Assembly (NCBI GenBank): GCA_002877915.1
Contig: PNJE01000063.1
Coordinates: 1-33,623 of the forward strand
Direction: 5' to 3'
From: Candidatus Aminicenantota bacterium
GTDB taxonomy: Bacteria > Acidobacteriota > Aminicenantia > Aminicenantales > Saccharicenantaceae
Length of the DNA: 33,623 nt
The notes below the pieces were generated by a model. That model did not search any database and was not told the DNA's origin. It was given only the letters and a program-made list of their open reading frames with translations. Positions 27,818-33,623 of the stretch are shown piece after piece. The position numbers and the translations under genes are program-made. The stretch's first letter is position 1; each line of letters begins with the position of its first letter.

Positions 27818-30289
27818 TCAATGAGCCCCAGGAAACTGAAGCTGTTCCTGGCGATGAGATTCGAAGCTGATGGAGAAAGTAGTTCCACCTTTTCTTTCGA
27901 CCTCAATTCGAGCTCCAATTTGTTCTCCAAGCAAATTAATTAACTGCAGCCCAAAGCTCTTGCTTTCGCGAATATTAATATTATCAGGCAAGCCGATGCC
28001 ATCATCACTTATTTTGAGCTGATAATTTTCAGGAGCTATTTTCTTTAAACTGATGACCACTCGCCCTTTTCTCTCACCAGGAAAAGCATGTTTAAAGCAA
28101 TTAGAAATGATTTCTGTGGACAAAAGCCCCAGGGGTATAGCCATTCCTATTTCTAAAAAAATATCATCCAGATTTATTTCCAGATTAATTTTATCCTCAC
28201 TTATTTTATGCACGTTGTAGAGGTGGATAACTAATTTATTAAGATAATCAGCAAAATTAATGCTGGCCAGGTTAGTTGACCGGTACAGGTGTTCATGAAC
28301 CAGAGCTATGCTGCGAATCCGATTCTGACATTCCTTGATAATCGAAGTAAATTCAGGCCGGTTGACAAAATGAGCTTGAAGATTAAGCAAACTGGAAATT
28401 ACCTGCATATTGTTCTTTACCCGGTGATGAATTTCGCGCAGAAGGACTTCTTTTTCCCGAAGAGAAATTTCGAGGGCTTTTTCCAGTTCCACTCTTGTGG
28501 TCAGGTCTCGCCCTATGCCGCAAAGGGCATATATTTCTCCTTTTTCATTTCTCAAGGGGACTTCAGTCACATTTAAAATTATCTTTTTATCTCCGAACCT
28601 CAATTCCACATCTTCCCTGACCACTTCCCCCGAAAAAACGCGTTCAAACCTTTTGGCCGCCTCTGACCAGTTCTCTTGGGGATAAAGTTCCTTGAAATTT
28701 CTCTTTTCAATCTGTTCCCGCTCTAAGCCAAAAGTTTTGGCCGCGGCCTGGTTAAAAAGAATTAATTCATAATTTTTATCCAGAACAAAAACTATATCAT
28801 CAGCGCTATCAACTACTGTCTGAAAAAGTTTTCTTTGCTCGGCCAGGGCCATTTCCGCTAATTTCTTCTCAGTTATATCTTCTACTGTTCCCTCGTAATA
28901 AAGCACGCGGCCGCTTTCATCCCTCATTGCCCTGGCGCTTTCTCTTACATAGACAAGGCTTCCGTCCTTTCTTTTCCAGGCGGCTTCAAGCCCCCGAATT
29001 TCGCCATTTTTTTCTATTTGCTCAATAAACTTTTTCCGCTCATAGCCCGGTTCACCTTCTTTTTCCAGGTTCCTGGAAGCCAGTTCTTCAAAGCTCTCAT
29101 AACCGAGCATTCTTACCAGGGTAGGGTTGGCTAGCAGAATCCGTCCGTCCGGTGTCGTCCGATAAAGTCCGAGGGTGGAGTTTTCAAAGAGGCTTCGAAA
29201 GTCTCGTTCGCTCTGATTGAGCTTATCTTCAGCCAATTTTTTATCTGTGACATCACGACTAAGCCCCACAATCCCGTAGACTTGTCCCTGATCATCAATA
29301 AACAGGGCCTTGTGAGATTCAAAATAACACAGTTGACCATTTTCTAAAGGTAAAGTTTCAAAGAAGACGCCCGCCCGTCCTGTCTGAATGACTTGTTCGT
29401 CAGACTGGCGGCACTGCCGGGCCAGTTCCTCAGGAAAAATCTCTTCATCTTTCTTGCCAATTATTTCTTCTTTCCTCCGCCCAGTCAGCTTTTCCATCGC
29501 CTGGTTGACTATAAGGTATCTCCCTGAAAGATCTTTAAAATAGATGGCATCAGGAAAGGCTTCCATCAGTTCGCTTATCCGGGCATAAGCCTGCCGCAGT
29601 TCGTCTTCTGCTTTTACCCTTTCAGTAACATCATGAATGATGCCATAGAAACCAGATGGTTCCCCAGAAGTATTTTTTTTCAGAGAAATTGAAAATTCAA
29701 CGTTATGAACTTTGCCATTAACATCCGTGACCTGGATTTCCACCCCACCTTTCGGCTGACCGGTCCGATAAACCTCATTGAATACAGGAAAAACCTTTTC
29801 TATGCTTATGGGCTCCAGAAAATCCCGGTAATTCCGGCCAATCATGTTCTTACGGTTTCTGCCCCAGGACTTAGCTAAGGATTCATTAACAAACACAAAA
29901 TTTCCTTTTAGGTCTACTTCATAATATCCGTCTCTCATTCCATCAAGTATTTCCCTCAGTTTCTGCTGCTCAATAAGAAGTTCTTCAGTTTTTCTTTTCT
30001 CCACCAAGGCAGATCCCAGAAACCTAGTCAAGAAATTTAGAAAATCGACCTCTCTCTTCGAAAAGGCCCTCTTCCGGCTATCATGGACATCCAGAAGCCC
30101 CAGAACCTCATTTTTTAACCTGATGGGAAAACAGGCTTCTGAACCTACCTTCACCCCGGGCACCGCTAAATAATCTTTATCTTGGCTGACATCATTGACC
30201 ACTACCGGCTGCCGTTCTCTCACCGCCTTGCCCATAAGTCTATTTTCTGGCGGTATCCGGCAGGAAAATCCACCGGTTCTGTTTTCCAT
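27818..30289 (-). CDS. Multi-PAS sensor histidine kinase (HisKA_2 type), N-terminal GAF portion out of frame
   Basis: GAF C-terminal half, repeated PAS/PAC (GIIHDVTERVKAEDELRQ, GIVGLSRDVTDKKLAEDKL, EGTVEDITEKKLAEMAL), LLREIHHRVKNNMQVISSLLNLQAHF. Confidence 0.92.
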   Translation of the reverse strand: MENRTGGFSCRIPPENRLMGKAVRERQPVVVNDVSQDKDYLAVPGVKVGSEACFPIRLKNEVLGLLDVHDSRKRAFSKREVDFLNFLTRFLGSALVEKRKTEELLIEQQKLREILDGMRDGYYEVDLKGNFVFVNESLAKSWGRNRKNMIGRNYRDFLEPISIEKVFPVFNEVYRTGQPKGGVEIQVTDVNGKVHNVEFSISLKKNTSGEPSGFYGIIHDVTERVKAEDELRQAYARISELMEAFPDAIYFKDLSGRYLIVNQAMEKLTGRRKEEIIGKKDEEIFPEELARQCRQSDEQVIQTGRAGVFFETLPLENGQLCYFESHKALFIDDQGQVYGIVGLSRDVTDKKLAEDKLNQSERDFRSLFENSTLGLYRTTPDGRILLANPTLVRMLGYESFEELASRNLEKEGEPGYERKKFIEQIEKNGEIRGLEAAWKRKDGSLVYVRESARAMRDESGRVLYYEGTVEDITEKKLAEMALAEQRKLFQTVVDSADDIVFVLDKNYELILFNQAAAKTFGLEREQIEKRNFKELYPQENWSEAAKRFERVFSGEVVREDVELRFGDKKIILNVTEVPLRNEKGEIYALCGIGRDLTTRVELEKALEISLREKEVLLREIHHRVKNNMQVISSLLNLQAHFVNRPEFTSIIKECQNRIRSIALVHEHLYRSTNLASINFADYLNKLVIHLYNVHKISEDKINLEINLDDIFLEIGMAIPLGLLSTEIISNCFKHAFPGERKGRVVISLKKIAPENYQLKISDDGIGLPDNINIRESKSFGLQLINLLGEQIGARIEVERKGGTTFSISFESHRQEQLQFPGAH

Positions 30290-30522
30290 CCCCGGACAAA
30301 AAACAATTCCTGGGTAGCCTCATCGTAGAGAAAAATAGTTACTCTCGTATGTCCAAAAGCTTTTCCTATAATGGCCGCGGTTTTCTCCAGGAATTTTTCA
30401 AGTTGGTGTTCTTCCTCAGCTGCTTCTTGAAGCTGGCGAAATAATGACAGGGCTGGCTCATCAAAAACAACCTCTTGGCTCTTTATCTTGGCTTTAATCA
30501 TTGTTTCTTTCGATTTCCCCAC
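30220..30522 (-). pseudogene. N-terminal GAF fragment of the same kinase in another frame
   Basis: LEKTAAIIGKAFGHTRVTIFLYDEATQELFFVRGWK is a GAF N-terminal half; the C-terminal half continues in the 27818..30289 ORF. Confidence 0.7.
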
Positions 30523-30751
30523 TGATATTGTTAATTATAATAAAAATAAAAACCAATTAACAATTGATTTCATGAAAAAATATTTAAGGCCAAAGAAGGC
30601 GGAGATAGCTTTATCATCTCCAGGCGATTCAAACTATTTTTCCAAAACATCAGCCATATTTAGATCTCACCTGTTCCTTTAACCTGCTCCGAAAGTACCA
30701 ACCCATTTCCAAGAGATCTTTTTTCTTTATATTCATTACTGGCGGGATTAA

Positions 30752-32065
30752 TTAAGCACCTAGATATTCAAAGGCCTTATCCATAGCCTTATGATCTCCA
30801 ACCAGAACCAGAATATCCCGCTTTTCTAGCCTGAAATCGGCTCCCGGAGCACTGAAGGTCTTTTCATTCCTAACCACCGATATTACCGTAACCCCGGTTT
30901 TCCCTCTCAAATCAAGTTCACCCAGGGTTTTATCGGCTATCAAGGAGTCATCGCTGACCAGGAATGTTTCTACCACTCCGGCTTCTAAATAATCATAGAT
31001 TTTTTCTGAAAGGCGGCGCGAAGAAGATTTGGCTCCTCTCCAGATTCCATAGCATTCACTGCGAATGACCTGCACCTGAGTGTTGATAATATTTCTTGGT
31101 AGATGAAATTTTTCGAGTACTCTGACGAAAATTTCAATTGAAGTTTCGAACTCTTCCGGGATGACTTCATCTGCTCCCAAGGAAAAAAGTTCTTCAATTT
31201 CTGTAGCAAACCACGTTCGGACAATAATAAAAATTTCAGGGTTGAGATTCCTGGCAATCTGGACTGCTCTTCTGGCGGCCGCCGGGTCGGAGATAGCCAC
31301 AACCAGCACTTTAGTCCTTTCCACTCCGGCTTCTCTTAAAATTAATGAACTGGAAGCATCTCCGAAAATAATTGGCTCACCAGCTTCCAGAGCGCGGCGA
31401 AATGATTCCGGGTTTAATTCCAAAATTAGATAAGGAATGCCCGTTTCCTTGAGGACCCTAACCAGATTTTGGCCATTCAATCCGAACCCAGCGATAATTA
31501 CATGTCCCGCAAGAGAAACCCCGCTGTTCTTATCAACCCGGACCTCTTTCCTTTTTTCTCGCCGGCTTATAATTTGTCCAAAAAAACGCGGTCCAAGTTC
31601 AATCAGCAATGGAGTGGCCATAATAGTTAAAACCGCTGAGGCCACAAAAACCTGAAAAATCTCCCTCTTCAGGAAACCATTTTCCCGACCTACGGTGGCC
31701 AGAACAAAAGAAAATTCGCCAATCTGGGCCAGCCCGCAACCCGTCTGCCAGGCTATTCGGACCGGAAATCTCATGGCTCTAACTGTAATTAAGACAATCA
31801 GAAACTTCACTATGATAATCCCAGCCACTACTGCCAGAACCAACCACCTGCTCGGCCAGATTCTTTTAATCTCAAGCATCAAGCCAATCAAAATGAAGAA
31901 CAAACTGTTAAAAACATCTCTAAAGGGGAGAATATCAGAAACCACCTGATGACTGTAATGAGACTCAGAAATGATGATCCCGCCTAAAAAGGCTCCCAAG
32001 GCCAACGAAAGTCCCAGAGAAGAAGTAAGATAAGCCAGGCCCAGGCAGACTAGAAGGGAAGACAT
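30752..32065 (-). pseudogene. C-terminal part of KefB-like cation:proton antiporter (TM half, TrkA-N, TrkA-C)
   Basis: SLGLSLALGAFLGGIIISESHYSHQVVSDILPFRDVFNSLFFILIGL; VIIAGFGLNGQNLVRVL (TrkA-N); C-terminal TrkA-C. Starts at the TAATG overlap with the upstream half. Confidence 0.8.
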
Positions 32066-32072
32066 TACATTA
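32063..32072. repeat. 5-bp tandem duplication (CATTA)2 = minus-strand (TAATG)2 at the antiporter split
   Basis: Plus strand CATTACATTA; removing one copy restores one continuous frame ...KEIFLMSSLLVCLGLAYLT... Confidence 0.9.
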
Positions 32073-32727
32073 AAAAGATCTCTTTTATCCTCGTTCTGAC
32101 AATAACAGAAGTTATCACTGGCATGACTTTCCTGGCGATTAAGTACACCGCCAGGACCGCCAGAATGCTGATTAAGAAACGGCTTCCCAGGCTTATCAGG
32201 GATACAGATTCTAAGTTGGCCAGAACGGGGATCAAGGCCAGCATCGGTACTATCGCCATATCTTGGAAAATAAGAATTCCGGTAGAAATCTGGCCAGAGG
32301 GAGAATTCAATTGATTCTTGTCGGCTAAAATTTTCAACACTACAGCTGTAGAGCTAAGAGCCACTAAAAAGCCGTATAAAATAGATTCCTGAAGGTGAAC
32401 TCCTGACAGCTTGACGATAAGAGTCACTACCGCAACTGTTAGCCCAACCTGGGAACTCCCGGCCACCCAGAAGAATTTCTGAATTTTCTGAAGTCGCTCT
32501 AAGGAAAACTCAATTCCGATAATAAAGAGGAGCATCATGACCCCGATTTCGGCCAGAGCATTAATTGTCCGGGTATCTTTCACCAGAGAAAACCCGCCTG
32601 GTCCAATTAGGACTCCAGTCATCAGGAATCCAACTACTGCCGGCAGTTTCAGACGGTGGAATATTACGGTAATCAGGACGGCAGCTATCAGAACAATTAC
32701 CAGTTCCCCCAGCAAAGAAAGATTCAT
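32065..32727 (-). pseudogene. N-terminal part of KefB-like cation:proton antiporter
   Basis: VVGFLMTGVLIGPGGFSLVKDTRTINALAEIGVMMLLFIIGIEFSLERL...VALSSTAVVLKIL...QDMAIVPMLALIPVL; ends ...TRIKEIFLM*. Confidence 0.8.
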
Positions 32728-32748
32728 AACTAAATTCCTTCGTCCTAA

Positions 32749-33420
32749 GCTATCTTAACGGATTTATCTGAAATCTTCCAGAAAATCAAGCCCCAGCCAC
32801 CAGATAACGGCTGAAATCTTATCACGATCAATATACGATGGTCAGCGTAGATCCTAAGAGCAATATTTTGACACTCAGCGATACTTCGGAGAACCTGGCC
32901 GAGATGCTGGCAGCTATCGGCAAGATTGACGTAAAGCCCAGGGGACCTTCTTTTTACTGTTCAGCTGGTGGTAGCCTCAGGATCTGAAGGAAACACCGAT
33001 CCTGAGCTCAAGAATGACACGCTGATGAGAGAATTCCAGAAGTTGCTGCGATATAAGAATTATCAGTTACTGGATTCTGCTATGGTTAGAGCCCTTGATG
33101 GTGAATATTCACAGATTAATTTCGGACCCAACAATCAATTTACTCTTTATCTAAAACCTAAGGTCTCAGAGGAAGCCTCCCAGGTTAACATAAACCTGCA
33201 AGTAAACTTAAATCAGATCAAAGTTCAAGAAGTGCTTTCAAACAATCAGATAGCCTGGATTAATATATCAACCAGTCCTCTTTCTCTGATAAGCAGCCAG
33301 CTTTACCTGAAATCTAAAGACAGGGCAGTGGTGGGCACATCCCGCCTGGAACAACACTCGAGCTCTCCTGTTAATAATAAAGGCCTCATTCTAATCATTA
33401 CCGGAAAAGTCCTCGACTGA
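32749..33420 (+). pseudogene. Decayed secretin N-domain-like protein (N-terminus missing, at least two frame changes)
   Basis: Consecutive segments in different frames: DLSEIFQKIKPQPPDNG* / LKSYHDQYTMVSVDPKSNILTLSDTSENLAEMLAAIGKIDVKPRGPSF / TVQLVVASGSEGNTDPELKNDTLMREFQKLLRYKNYQLLDSAMVRALDGE... Confidence 0.6.
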
Positions 33421-33623
33421 ATATCTAATCTCGAAGGCTCCTCTCCTCTAAAATAATTGAGTCAAATAGCCAGATTTGTTCTTATAAAACTTTTTTCTTG
33501 ACTAGTCCAGCCAAAAAAGTTAAAAAAATTGTGAAGGAGTGAGGTGCTCCCCATTCTTTGGACAGAAAATAGGCTGGTTTAAGGTACATTTTTGACCTGC
33601 CTGTCTTATCATCTTAAACATTT

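Overview
The window looks like a chromosomal segment of an uncultured, probably Aminicenantes/Acidobacteria-like bacterium; that assignment is an impression from gene content only. No rRNA, tRNA, CRISPR array, phage or IS element was recognised. From left to right it carries: a partial membrane pyrophosphatase (minus strand, missing from the ORF track); a DUF72 protein; a set built around poly-gamma-glutamate PgsB/PgsC/PgsW homologs with a DUF6305 protein, M28 and M14 metallopeptidases and a TRAP-like permease; a two-component module (anchored oligopeptide-binding protein, histidine kinase, NtrC-type regulator, stand-alone receiver); peptidase and GNAT genes; a lipid/membrane-enzyme stretch (VTT, lipid kinase, epimerase, CPBP, PAP2); an OsmC protein, a small porin and a multi-PAS kinase; a KefB-like antiporter; and a decayed secretin-N-like gene. 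The most interesting observations are: (1) two RpoN-type (-24/-12) promoters beside the NtrC-type regulator, one with a perfect consensus driving a short unit (~270 nt) closed by a strong terminator; (2) a non-canonical PgsB/C/W set without PgsA, in which the PgsB membrane anchor appears to sit on a separate 26-aa overlapping ORF; (3) an antiporter split by an exact 5-bp tandem duplication (TAATG)2; (4) a terminator-like hairpin inside the end of the binding-protein CDS just before the kinase; (5) a frame break in a GAF domain and a multiply frameshifted remnant at the right end.
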